In this document: one piece after another, positions 27,487-35,768 of the stretch
Layout: each line of letters begins with the position of its first letter
How positions within the stretch are numbered: position 1 is the stretch's first letter
Assembly (NCBI RefSeq): GCF_900291465.1
Contig: NZ_LT985808.1
Coordinates: 3,438,670 to 3,502,669 of the forward strand
Source: Bacteroides sp. Marseille-P3684
Lineage (GTDB): Bacteria; Bacteroidota; Bacteroidia; Bacteroidales; Bacteroidaceae
DNA length: 64,000 bases
Direction of reading: 5' to 3'
Notes under the pieces: generated by a model
Seen by the model: only the letters and a program-made list of their open reading frames with translations
What the model was told of the DNA's origin: nothing
The model's database searches: none
Position numbers and translations under genes: made by a program

Positions 27487-30400
27487 TTAAAATCCAGCCT
27501 TCAATCCAACTGTAAATCCTCTATTCCATGTAGACGTATACGCTTGAGAAGCATCTAACTCCAAGAAATCAATACTAGAAAAGATTCTTCCCGGATTTTT
27601 CGCCTGCACATAAACCTTCAAATTCTTCAATCCGCACTTCATGATCCATTCCTTAGGAAATGTATAACCAAGAGAAATATTACGGATTTTCAAAAAAGCT
27701 CCCCGCCTATAACCCAAAATACGATAGTAGGGGTCACCTCCACCAATATTATAAATCGGTTTCTGATATTCAGCATTCTTATTATTCTCATTGTAATAAT
27801 CAATTTTACGCTGCATGTATCGTCCACCCTGCCATTCGCCACCAGTATCCACTGTATAGCCAAAACGTCCATAGAGTAGTATGGATAAATCAATATTCTT
27901 ATAAGTGAATCCGTTAGTCATGCCAAAGGTCCATCGAGGACGCGTATGTCCCACAATCACACGATCATCATTCGGATCTATCCGATAATCACCATTTTGA
28001 TCCACAGGACGTACCATGCCTGCTGTGAAAGAATGACCATTTGCATTAAACTTTGCCATTTCCGCAGCATCTTCTTCTTTCCAAAGACCAGCTGAAGCAT
28101 AGTCATAAATAACTTCCAGTCCTTCCCCTATGAACCATTTATTATTGATATCATCTTCCTTACCATTAGCCAACTCATCAATCCGATCTTTCTGCCAGGC
28201 AGCATTAATGATTGTATTCCATTCAAAAGCAGGAGTTTTAATATTCACTGTATTCAACGTGATATCCACTCCTATATTTGAGGTTCTTCCTACATTGGCA
28301 AATGTATTCGTATAACCTGTCAAGGATGGAATACTCATCGCCATCAACAAATCCGTTGTACGAGAAGTATAAAAATCCATGACACCAGAAAGTCGGCCCT
28401 TAAATAAAGAAAAGTCTATGCCCACATTATATTGAACCGTCTTTTCCCAAGTCAACTCCGGATTAGCCATGCTTACTTTATTACCACCTGCCTGTGGCTC
28501 AGATGCCGCATAACCAGGAACCAAAGATGAACCGAATGGATAATAAAAAGGTACAATCGCACCTTTTGTCTCATAAGGGTCAATGGCTGAATTACCTGTA
28601 GCACCTAATCCTATACGCAATTTCAACTGGTTGATCCAATCTGCATTTCTCAAGAAATTCTCTTGGTCTAAACGCCAGCCTAGTGCCAAACTAGGGAAAA
28701 ATGCCCATTTATTTCCTTCAGCAAGCTGTGAAGCTCCATCCCAACGCCCAGAGACCGTAAGCAAATACTTGTCTGCATAATCATAGTTTACACGATACAT
28801 ATAAGAGAGTAATTGTTTCTCGGTCAATCCACTATTCCACTCATCCAAGAGAGCAACGTTCTCTTGGGTTAATGCATTCCACTTCGCACTGGCTAAAGGA
28901 ACGTTCTCAGCTGCCATTGAAGACTCTTCATAATGGTATTTGGTGGCACTCTGCAATAAAGTTAGAGCTAACGAATGTTTGCCTATTTTTTTATCATAAT
29001 AAATCAAATTATCAAGTGTCCACGAAAAATCAGACTGATTAGCTAATGACGCACGATTAATACCTTGGCTGCTAACAGACTCTGCATCACGGAATGTCCC
29101 ATTACGATAATAACGAAAATCCGGACCAAAATTAAACCTATATCGCAACCCCTCCAGAGGATGAAACATCTTGCCAATATCAAATTGAGCATAAAAACTT
29201 CCTATTGCACGAAACATCCTACGTTCATTTTCACTCAGCCTCCATTCTTCTGCCACATTTTTCACCATATCATCTCCACCAGGATAATCTATTCGACTAC
29301 CCTGATCATCATACGGAACTGCATAAGGAAATAAACTAGTAGAAGCTGCATACAGATTTCCCGGCATATTTTTCAACAAAGAGCCTACGACTGAAGCAGA
29401 GGAACCATACTGCTGTTCACTAAATGTCCCATTAATATCCATTCCCATATTAAACCATGATGAAGGTTTTAAATCCAGACTGAACTTTGCTGTATATCTT
29501 GTATATGATTGCCCTTTGATAGTTCCTTCATTATCCAAATAGCCAACAGAAGCATAACCTTTAATCTTATCCGTACCTCCACTGGCACTTAATGTATGTT
29601 CATGAGTGACGCCCGTTTGTGTAACCATATTTCCCCAATCAGTTGTAGGCACAAGCGCTCCATTCCATGTATCATTAGACCACCCCTTTTCAATATTATG
29701 CCAAGCATAAGGGTCCGAAGCTCCCAAAAATATTTCATAGTCATTCTTTTTATTAGGTTGATCTCCACGAGGATAACGTTGAGGATTCAAATAATAATAT
29801 GACCAACGCCTCCAGTCTATGTATTCCTCAGAATTCATCATTCGAGAATAGTCCTGCAGACTCTCGACTGTCAAAGTGCCTGAATAATTTATACTCATCT
29901 TACCTTCCTCACCACGCTTTGTTGTAACAAGAATCACTCCATTGGCACCACGAGACCCATATATGGCTGTGGCTGAAGCATCTTTCAATACATCAATAGA
30001 TTCAATATCCTGCGGATTCAATGTCTCAATACCACTCGAAGACATTAAAGGAATACCATCCACAACATATAGCGGTGCATTGCTTGCACTTAATGAGCGT
30101 ACCCCACGTACATTAATTGTCCCAATCTCTCCCGGTCGTTCATTGCTTACAATATCGACACCAGCTGCCTTACCCTGCATGGCTTCAAAAGCATTGGATA
30201 CCGGACGAGAATTCAACTCTTCATCATTGACACGTATCATTGCGCCCGTCACATCCGATTTTTTTTGTACACCATAACCTACAACAACGACTTCATCCAA
30301 CGCTCTGGTATCTTCGTACAAAACAATATTGGCAGATATCTTGTCCTTTACACTTACCTCTTGTCCTACATATCCAATGTAAGAAATCTGCAGAGTCGCA

Positions 30401-30912
30401 TTTTCAGGGACTTCAAGCATAAACTTACCATCTATATCGGTAATGGTACCTGTTGAAAATCCCTTCACCAGAATATTGGCGCCTATTATAGGTTCTTTAT
30501 TCGTATCCATTACAATACCGGAAAACTTCTTGAATCTGCCAGACGATACACGTTTCCCTTTCTGAAGTGGCAATACGACAATCACACTATCTGATACCTT
30601 ATAAGACAAATCTCTTGCAGCGAGCTCATGTCTCAATATCTCCTTAAGTTCTTTATCTTGAACAGAAATTGTAATATTCCGTGTTTTTTCAATGTCATTA
30701 TCCCGATAAGAGAAATGATAAGCACTTTGTTTTTCAATGGCACTAAAAAAATCCCTGACTGGAACATCTTTCAGTTCCAAACTAATCTTTCCCGTTTGGG
30801 CAAATCCTCCTACAAAAGTCAACAGACACAAAGAAGTAGTAAAGCTCCTAGTAATACGTGTTTTTTTCTGTACCTTTGTACTCCTATAAAATAAACACCT
30901 TAAATTTTTCAT
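27487..30912 (-). CDS. SusC/RagA-family TonB-linked receptor with N-terminal STN domain
   Basis: 1141 residues from the ATG at 30912 (MKNLRCLFYR). After the signal sequence comes an STN domain (ISLELKDVPVRDFFSAIEKQS...SDSVIVVLPL), a carboxypeptidase-regulatory-like domain (GIVMDTNKEPIIGANILVKG), a TonB-box-like EVVVVGYGVQKKSDVTGA, the plug (GVDIVSNERPGEIGTINVRGVRS, GVILVTTKRG) and a barrel ending in ..RGFTVGLKAGF. The STN domain marks receptors that signal to FecR and an ECF sigma, and both genes lie directly upstream. AT-rich, as is its cassette. Confidence 0.95.
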   Translation of the reverse strand: MKNLRCLFYRSTKVQKKTRITRSFTTSLCLLTFVGGFAQTGKISLELKDVPVRDFFSAIEKQSAYHFSYRDNDIEKTRNITISVQDKELKEILRHELAARDLSYKVSDSVIVVLPLQKGKRVSSGRFKKFSGIVMDTNKEPIIGANILVKGFSTGTITDIDGKFMLEVPENATLQISYIGYVGQEVSVKDKISANIVLYEDTRALDEVVVVGYGVQKKSDVTGAMIRVNDEELNSRPVSNAFEAMQGKAAGVDIVSNERPGEIGTINVRGVRSLSASNAPLYVVDGIPLMSSSGIETLNPQDIESIDVLKDASATAIYGSRGANGVILVTTKRGEEGKMSINYSGTLTVESLQDYSRMMNSEEYIDWRRWSYYYLNPQRYPRGDQPNKKNDYEIFLGASDPYAWHNIEKGWSNDTWNGALVPTTDWGNMVTQTGVTHEHTLSASGGTDKIKGYASVGYLDNEGTIKGQSYTRYTAKFSLDLKPSSWFNMGMDINGTFSEQQYGSSASVVGSLLKNMPGNLYAASTSLFPYAVPYDDQGSRIDYPGGDDMVKNVAEEWRLSENERRMFRAIGSFYAQFDIGKMFHPLEGLRYRFNFGPDFRYYRNGTFRDAESVSSQGINRASLANQSDFSWTLDNLIYYDKKIGKHSLALTLLQSATKYHYEESSMAAENVPLASAKWNALTQENVALLDEWNSGLTEKQLLSYMYRVNYDYADKYLLTVSGRWDGASQLAEGNKWAFFPSLALGWRLDQENFLRNADWINQLKLRIGLGATGNSAIDPYETKGAIVPFYYPFGSSLVPGYAASEPQAGGNKVSMANPELTWEKTVQYNVGIDFSLFKGRLSGVMDFYTSRTTDLLMAMSIPSLTGYTNTFANVGRTSNIGVDITLNTVNIKTPAFEWNTIINAAWQKDRIDELANGKEDDINNKWFIGEGLEVIYDYASAGLWKEEDAAEMAKFNANGHSFTAGMVRPVDQNGDYRIDPNDDRVIVGHTRPRWTFGMTNGFTYKNIDLSILLYGRFGYTVDTGGEWQGGRYMQRKIDYYNENNKNAEYQKPIYNIGGGDPYYRILGYRRGAFLKIRNISLGYTFPKEWIMKCGLKNLKVYVQAKNPGRIFSSIDFLELDASQAYTSTWNRGFTVGLKAGF

Positions 30913-31018
30913 GATATTATGAATTATTGGTCTCACTAAATAAAACTATGTTGCAGCATAGTTTGCAGACTGATTCTCTCCTCCGGACCAATCCTTGTTT
31001 GTCCGGAGGTCTTGTTTT
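30871..31018 (+). ncRNA. Candidate antisense RNA across the susC start
   Basis: On the strand opposite susC, a -7 element TAccTTTG (30871-30878; the -33 half is weak) lies 30 bases inside susC. About 100 bases on, a stem CCTCCGGAC (30980-30988) / GTCCGGAGG (31001-31009) is followed by TCTTGTTTTTA, an intrinsic terminator only in the plus direction. An RNA of about 130 nt would cover the susC start codon and leader. This matches the layout of DonS-type cis-antisense RNAs of Bacteroides glycan loci. Existence is inferred. Confidence 0.5.
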
Positions 31019-31067
31019 TATTCTACTATGTTTTCATAAACTATATCAATTAATTCGACAATTTTCC

Positions 31068-32063
31068 CTATTTTCCCATTTCGATACGAATTGTATCATG
31101 CATACGCGTATAATCAAAATCATAATGTAGTTTCAGAATGTCAAGTATATCTTCCAAGGATTCATCCTTAAATGTCCCTGTATAGGAATCATCAGCCAAC
31201 GCAGTATTTACGCTACATATTGTCACATTAAATTTTCTTTCCAAGCAATCAAACACCTCATGCAATGGTGTATGGCTAAAAGTCAACATAGGTTGTACCC
31301 ATGATGTTTCTACATGATTCAAAGTATGCTCTAGCCTTAATCTCCCTGTACTCTTATCAAAAGTAATTTTTTCATTAGGACGAGCATATAAGCAATTATA
31401 AGGAGGCTGATTTGTATTTACGCACACACGTCCTCTCACTAAGGACATTTCCAAGAAGTCTTTATTTTCATAAGCATACACATTAAAGGATGTTCCTAAA
31501 ACGGTGATATTAATATAGTCAGTCTCTACCACGAAACGCTTTTCTTCACAATGTGTTACATCAAAATAGCCTTCACCTGACAGCTTTACAGTTCTGTCTT
31601 TATGACCAAAATCTTGTTTATAGGTAAGAACAGAGTTCATATTTAACCGCACCTTGGTACCATCAGGCAAAATGACAGTAGAAGGCGAATCATTAGAGCG
31701 TATTGTCACATTATGTTCTCCGAGTAATTGCAATTCTCTATATTGTAAGTAAACCATAACAGACATGCCAATACCGACCGCAAGTATTATACTTGCAGCT
31801 ATTTGTATCCAATACCGAAGCAAACTGAAACGCTTCGGTAAATGTATCTTACGTTCAAGCCGATGAAATAATTCACCCTTCTTCGTTGAGGACAATAAAT
31901 ATTCATCAGAATATAATTCCCAATGTTGCTGAAGAATAGGTTTTATCTCCTCATCACGACTCTGCTCCATAAGAGTTTTCAATCTTACAAACTCTTCACG
32001 CGAAATATGTCCTGAATGATACTTCAGTAACAAATCAGCTATGTCAGAATTACGCATATCCAT
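31068..32063 (-). CDS. FecR-family anti-sigma factor
   Basis: 331 residues. The N-terminal cytoplasmic helices (DLLLKYHSGHISREEFVRLKTLM) bind sigma. One membrane segment (IQIAASIILAVGIGMSVMVYL, about 86-106) is followed by the periplasmic FecR domain (STVILPDGTKVRLNMNSVLTYKQDFG, VKLSGEGYFDV) and a C-terminal DUF4974 domain (LTFSHTPLHEVFDCLERKFNV). It relays the signal from the STN domain of the SusC partner to the ECF sigma. It lies 94 bases after the sigma gene and 155 before susC. Confidence 0.94.
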   Translation of the reverse strand: MDMRNSDIADLLLKYHSGHISREEFVRLKTLMEQSRDEEIKPILQQHWELYSDEYLLSSTKKGELFHRLERKIHLPKRFSLLRYWIQIAASIILAVGIGMSVMVYLQYRELQLLGEHNVTIRSNDSPSTVILPDGTKVRLNMNSVLTYKQDFGHKDRTVKLSGEGYFDVTHCEEKRFVVETDYINITVLGTSFNVYAYENKDFLEMSLVRGRVCVNTNQPPYNCLYARPNEKITFDKSTGRLRLEHTLNHVETSWVQPMLTFSHTPLHEVFDCLERKFNVTICSVNTALADDSYTGTFKDESLEDILDILKLHYDFDYTRMHDTIRIEMGK

Positions 32064-32157
32064 TCCTGCTATTTTTTTGCTGTTTGGTAGTTATATCCCC
32101 GAAATGAGATTTTATAACATCTCAATTATATGTTATAAAGCAGAAAATAGCATTTTC

Positions 32158-32730
32158 CTAAAAGTTCAATAGAAATATTGCTAGCAAAAGAGTATAATTT
32201 TTCAATTCAGAACGAATAATTTTAAGTGCAGCAGAAAGCTGATTTCGCACAACCTGTTCACTTATAGACAACTGAATTGCAATATCTGATACAGACACAT
32301 TCTGCTCCTTATTTAACTCAAAAATCTCACGTTGACGAGGAGACAATTTATGCTTAGCCTGAATAAGCAACATACGAAAACGTTCCAGATCAAAATCGTC
32401 CTCTATACCATCGACCGAAGTGGATATTTGATCTTGATATTCTATATATTCTTCTAACAATGGGTTTTTTAGTTGTCGGCGCAACTCCTTTAATAACAAA
32501 TGATATGAGATAGTAAACAAATAGGATTTAAATGAACAATCAGGGTTCAACGATTCATGATTCACCCAAATACGTATAAAAGTTTCCTGTATAATATCAT
32601 CTGTAACAGCTTCTGACTTCACATAATGATAAATGAAAGCATATAATCTAGAAATCCAACGCTCATAAAGCTCTTTATAGGCAGAAACCGACCCCGTTCT
32701 CAACTTCAATATCAAATCCTTTTCATTCAT
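32158..32730 (-). CDS. ECF-type RNA polymerase sigma factor (sigma-70 family)
   Basis: 190 residues. Region 2 contains YERWISRLYAFIYHYVKSEAVTDDIIQETFIRIW and region 4 contains LSPRQREIFELNKEQNVSVSDIAIQLSISEQVVRNQLSAAL. A hydrophobic tail (LLLAIFLLNF) ends the protein. A good ribosome site (AGGAGAATACT) precedes the ATG. It is the first gene of the sigma/FecR/SusC/SusD cassette, whose transcription it is expected to drive in response to the cognate substrate. Confidence 0.95.
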   Translation of the reverse strand: MNEKDLILKLRTGSVSAYKELYERWISRLYAFIYHYVKSEAVTDDIIQETFIRIWVNHESLNPDCSFKSYLFTISYHLLLKELRRQLKNPLLEEYIEYQDQISTSVDGIEDDFDLERFRMLLIQAKHKLSPRQREIFELNKEQNVSVSDIAIQLSISEQVVRNQLSAALKIIRSELKNYTLLLAIFLLNF

Positions 32731-32746
32731 AGTATTCTCCTAAGTG

Positions 32747-32780
32747 CAAATTTTAGCAATGAATTTGGCGAAGATACAAA
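32747..32780 (-). promoter_or_regulatory. Possible sigma-factor gene promoter
   Basis: On the minus strand TTTG (32777-32780), 21 bases, then TAaaaTTTG (32747-32755), one base longer than the consensus -7 box, 17 bases before the ATG. Confidence 0.35.
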
Positions 32781-32831
32781 CTTTCCCTTGCAGGAAACAA
32801 CAAAAACTCAATTCTTTTATATCTATGATTA

Positions 32832-33185
32832 GTTGTGACTTGCTTCCAAATCACTATCTTTGAACCATCAGAGACAGTACTGTAGAAGTAAACAGGGATA
32901 AGCGTATGTTGTGACTTGCTTCCAAATTACTATCGTTGAACCAACAGAGACAGCCCCCTTAAAAATTACTTGATATGAAAAACGGTTGTGACTTGCTTCC
33001 AAATCACTATCTTTGAAACATCAGAGACAGTAATATCAGGATTCAGGGGGAATCCCATTTGGTTGTGACTTGCTTCCAAATCACTATCTTTGAAACATCA
33101 GAGACAGTTTCCCAGCAGGGAGGTCTTCAGGATGAACGGTTGTGACTTGCTTCCAAATCACTATCTTTGAACCATCAGAGACAGT
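32832..33185 (+). CRISPR. Orphan type II-C-like CRISPR array, 5 repeats, 4 spacers
   Basis: 47-bp repeats at 32832, 32908, 32985, 33062 and 33139, beginning GTTGTGACTTGCTTCC and ending CAGAGACAGT. Spacers are 29, 30, 30 and 30 bp and all different. Length and sequence resemble the 47-bp repeats of Bacteroides type II-C systems. Repeat 2 is the most divergent (changes in its centre and last base); repeats 3 and 4 share one change (AAACA for AACCA). No cas9, cas1, cas2 or obvious tracrRNA lies in the window. The rest of the 767-bp gap (32731-33497) holds the sigma leader, two hairpins and no gene. Confidence 0.96.
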
Positions 33186-33255
33186 ACACTATACATTACT
33201 CTCTGATTATACACAAATTATCTCTCCTATTAGGAAAATAAAAAAGACTGTCTCA

Positions 33256-33293
33256 AAACAATAAATCCCACTTCAGAGTGGGATTTATTGTTT
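33256..33293. terminator. Bidirectional terminator-like hairpin after the CRISPR array
   Basis: Perfect 16-base arms (AAACAATAAATCCCAC / GTGGGATTTATTGTTT) with a 6-base loop, 70 bases after the last repeat. It would end the pre-crRNA transcript. The preceding AGACTGTCTCAAAA resembles the arm of the element at 50447. Confidence 0.8.
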
Positions 33294-33455
33294 CCAAAAG
33301 AGTTCTATTGTTAGGAATAAAGACAAAACGGATTTATAATCTATGGCTTTATGTTTCATATAGCAAAGATTTATCTGCCATTTGTTAAATCCCCAGGAAA
33401 ACAAACTGAGCCAAAACAAACTGAACCGAACCATGTTCATCCGGGCGAGAACAAA

Positions 33456-33492
33456 GAAAAAACGCTAACTACTTTATTAGTAATTAGCGTTT
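33456..33492 (-). terminator. tRNA-His terminator
   Basis: Minus-strand stem AACGCTAATTACT / AGTAGTTAGCGTT with a short loop followed by TTTTTCTTTG, 6 bases after the tRNA 3' end. Confidence 0.85.
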
Positions 33493-33497
33493 CTTAC

Positions 33498-33573
33498 GGG
33501 TGGCAGATGGGACTCGAACCCACGACATTCAGAACCACAATCTGACGCTCTAACCAACTGAACTACAGCCACC
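33498..33573 (-). tRNA. tRNA-His (GTG anticodon)
   Basis: The minus strand folds as a standard cloverleaf: acceptor GGTGGCTG with CTGCCACC (including the extra G-1 typical of tRNA-His), D arm with TTCAGTTGGTTAGAG, anticodon stem TCAGA/TCTGA with loop TTGTGGT (anticodon GTG), and T arm GTGGG-TTCGAGT-CCCAT. The discriminator is C73 and CCA is not encoded. It borders the AT-rich sigma/SusCD/CRISPR block. Confidence 0.97.
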
Positions 33574-33665
33574 ATATATGTTTTGCTTTCGAGATATCGC
33601 TTTCTCAATTGCGATGCAAAGGTAGGCATTATTTTGAATCCTGCAAATAGTTTGGTAGATATTTT

Positions 33666-34754
33666 TCAGAAAACATACTCTTTTATGCCTCTATTGTACT
33701 TCTCGAACAGGCGACGGCTCTCGCCGACAAACGTATGAAGGCGCGTCTGCTCAGCCGGAGTAAGGTCTTGGGGAGGATTGGCGGCTGGATAAAGACGATA
33801 TTGACTCTTGCCACTCAACACCGGACGTGATACCCACACCAGGCTATAGGCACAATCACTCAGGCGAGTGGTCTCCCCCTTCTTTGTCAACTGCAACCGA
33901 ACCATCAGCCCTCCGTCTGTACCGGACTTTGACATGTTGCTGATGTAGTTGCCCAGTGAATAGACCACCAGATGGCGTCGGGAGCGGTCCTTCTCGTCTT
34001 CCCATACCTCAATGGGCTGCACCACATGGGGATGCGAACCGATGATATGGTCTACCCCTTCACGAATCAACCAACGTGCCAACTGACGGGTGGATGCCTC
34101 GGGCTGGCTCTTGTATTCCAGTCCCCAATGCATCAACGCAATGATGGCATCGGGACGAAGCCGGCGGGCTGCCTGGATATCCTTGCGGATTTGCAGCGTA
34201 TCAATGTAGTTGACCACTTGGGGAGGAGACACTTTCAGCCCGTTCGTCCCATACGTGTAATTGAGGAAGACAATCCGCAGACCGTTCTGCTCCACCAGCA
34301 GCGGATAACGGCGGGAACGCTCCGCAGCATCACGGTAAGTCCCTGCAAAAGGAATACGGAGGGAGTCAAGCATCGAAATGGTGCGTGCCAGCCCTTTCTT
34401 TCCGCCGTCCAGGCAATGATTGTTGGCAGTGACCAGCACATCGAAGCCGGCATCCTTGACCGCCTTCAGATACTCATCGGGGGCACTGAACTGCGGATAG
34501 CCCTTATAAGGCTTGCCTGCCAAGGTCACTTCCAGGTTGGCAACAGCCAGGTCGGCCTTCTCTATCTCGGGCTTCACCAGCGTAAAGCAGGAATCATAAT
34601 TGTAACCGGTCGCCGTACGGGCGGCATCGATTTGCGCCTGATGCTGCATCAGGTCGCCGGCAAACAGCAAGTCGACAGTCTGTGCAGGGGCAGCATGCCA
34701 CAGGATGCAGCCTAGAAGCAGGCATCCGCATTTCATCAATCGTTGCAGGAACAT
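33666..34754 (-). CDS. CapA-family (poly-gamma-glutamate synthesis-like) exported protein
   Basis: 362 residues from the ATG at 34754; a further ATG at 34736 also begins a plausible signal peptide (KCGCLLLGCILWHAAPAQ). The metallophosphatase-like CapA fold shows in LLFAGDLMQHQAQIDAA, VANLEVTLAGKPYKGYPQFSAP, VTANNHCLDGGKKGL, IALMHWGLEYKSQP and IIGSHPHVVQPIEV, i.e. the conserved Asp, Glu, Asn-His and GxHPH residues. Predicted periplasmic enzyme; in Bacteroidetes without poly-glutamate capsules the substrate is unknown. It follows folD in the same direction. Confidence 0.9.
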   Translation of the reverse strand: MFLQRLMKCGCLLLGCILWHAAPAQTVDLLFAGDLMQHQAQIDAARTATGYNYDSCFTLVKPEIEKADLAVANLEVTLAGKPYKGYPQFSAPDEYLKAVKDAGFDVLVTANNHCLDGGKKGLARTISMLDSLRIPFAGTYRDAAERSRRYPLLVEQNGLRIVFLNYTYGTNGLKVSPPQVVNYIDTLQIRKDIQAARRLRPDAIIALMHWGLEYKSQPEASTRQLARWLIREGVDHIIGSHPHVVQPIEVWEDEKDRSRRHLVVYSLGNYISNMSKSGTDGGLMVRLQLTKKGETTRLSDCAYSLVWVSRPVLSGKSQYRLYPAANPPQDLTPAEQTRLHTFVGESRRLFEKYNRGIKEYVF

Positions 34755-34849
34755 GGGGAGAAAAGTGAACGGGTGGATAAATGGAAAGGGGACAAGGCGA
34801 CGAGAAACCTGTTCACTAGTCCGCCCGTCCCCTGAATTTCTTACAGTCT

Positions 34850-35734
34850 TCAATCCTTATAGACGGCTTTCTTGCCGGCAAGCAGGGTATTCTTCATCAA
34901 CGACACAATCGTCATCGGACCCACACCGCCCGGCACCGGAGTGATGAACGAGCACTTCGGAGCCACTTCGTCAAACTTCACATCGCCGGTGAGCTTGAAG
35001 CCGGACTTACGGGTTGCGTCGGGCACACGGGTCGTACCGACATCGATGACCACGGCGCCTTCCTTCACCATTTCGGCTTTCACAAAGTTGGGCTGTCCCA
35101 TGGCGGCAATGATGATGTCCGCCTCCTGACATTCCTTCACCAGGTCCTTCGAACGGCTGTGGCAGACGGTCACGGTCGCATCTCCGGGATAGGCTTTCTG
35201 CATCATGAGCGTAGCCATCGGCTTGCCCACGATGTTGCTGCGTCCGAGCACCACACACTTCTTGCCCGAAGTCTCGATGTTGTAGCGGCGGAGCAACTCC
35301 AGGATGCCGTTAGGCGTAGCCGACACATAGCAGGGCAGTCCGATGGACAGACGTCCGACATTGATGGGGTGGAAACCATCCACATCCTTGCGGTAGTCAA
35401 TCGTCTCGATGACTTTCTGCTCGGAGATGTGCTTCGGCAGGGGAAGCTGCACGATGAATCCGTCCACGTCGGCATCGGCATTCAGCTCTCTCACCTTGTC
35501 GAGCAACTCGGCTTCCGTCACATCCGCCTCATAACGGATGAGGGTCGATTTGAAGCCACACTCTTCGCAGGCCTTCACTTTGTTTGCCACATACGTCTCG
35601 CTGCCTCCGTCGTGACCCACCAGGATGGCGGCCAGGTGAGGACGCTTGCCTCCGGCAGCCACAATCTGTGCCACCTCTTCGGCTATTTCCTTCTTAATCT
35701 GTGCCGAAACGGCTTTTCCGTCGATTAGTGTCAT
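34850..35734 (-). CDS. folD: Bifunctional methylene-THF dehydrogenase / methenyl-THF cyclohydrolase
   Basis: 294 residues, cytosolic, interconverts methylene-, methenyl- and formyl-THF using NADP. The catalytic Lys lies in [16 protein letters not shown], and the substrate motif is [13 protein letters not shown]. The Rossmann motif is [17 protein letters not shown], and the C-terminal signature is [20 protein letters not shown]. The length is that of the family. It lies 34 bases downstream of ffh and may be cotranscribed with it. Confidence 0.97.
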   Translation of the reverse strand: MTLIDGKAVSAQIKKEIAEEVAQIVAAGGKRPHLAAILVGHDGGSETYVANKVKACEECGFKSTLIRYEADVTEAELLDKVRELNADADVDGFIVQLPLPKHISEQKVIETIDYRKDVDGFHPINVGRLSIGLPCYVSATPNGILELLRRYNIETSGKKCVVLGRSNIVGKPMATLMMQKAYPGDATVTVCHSRSKDLVKECQEADIIIAAMGQPNFVKAEMVKEGAVVIDVGTTRVPDATRKSGFKLTGDVKFDEVAPKCSFITPVPGGVGPMTIVSLMKNTLLAGKKAVYKD

Positions 35735-35768
35735 AGCATCTATTCTTTTTAATGTAACTTTTGCAAAC

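Noticed and set aside
25391-33365. Shared TTCATATAG near both edges of the AT-rich island as attachment-site repeat
   Set aside because: Only 9 bases, not in the tRNA, and no integrase nearby; consistent with chance.
33351-33545. Short plus-strand ORF ending ..GWQMGLEPTTFRTTI
   Set aside because: It is translation of the complement of tRNA-His; a well-known annotation artefact.
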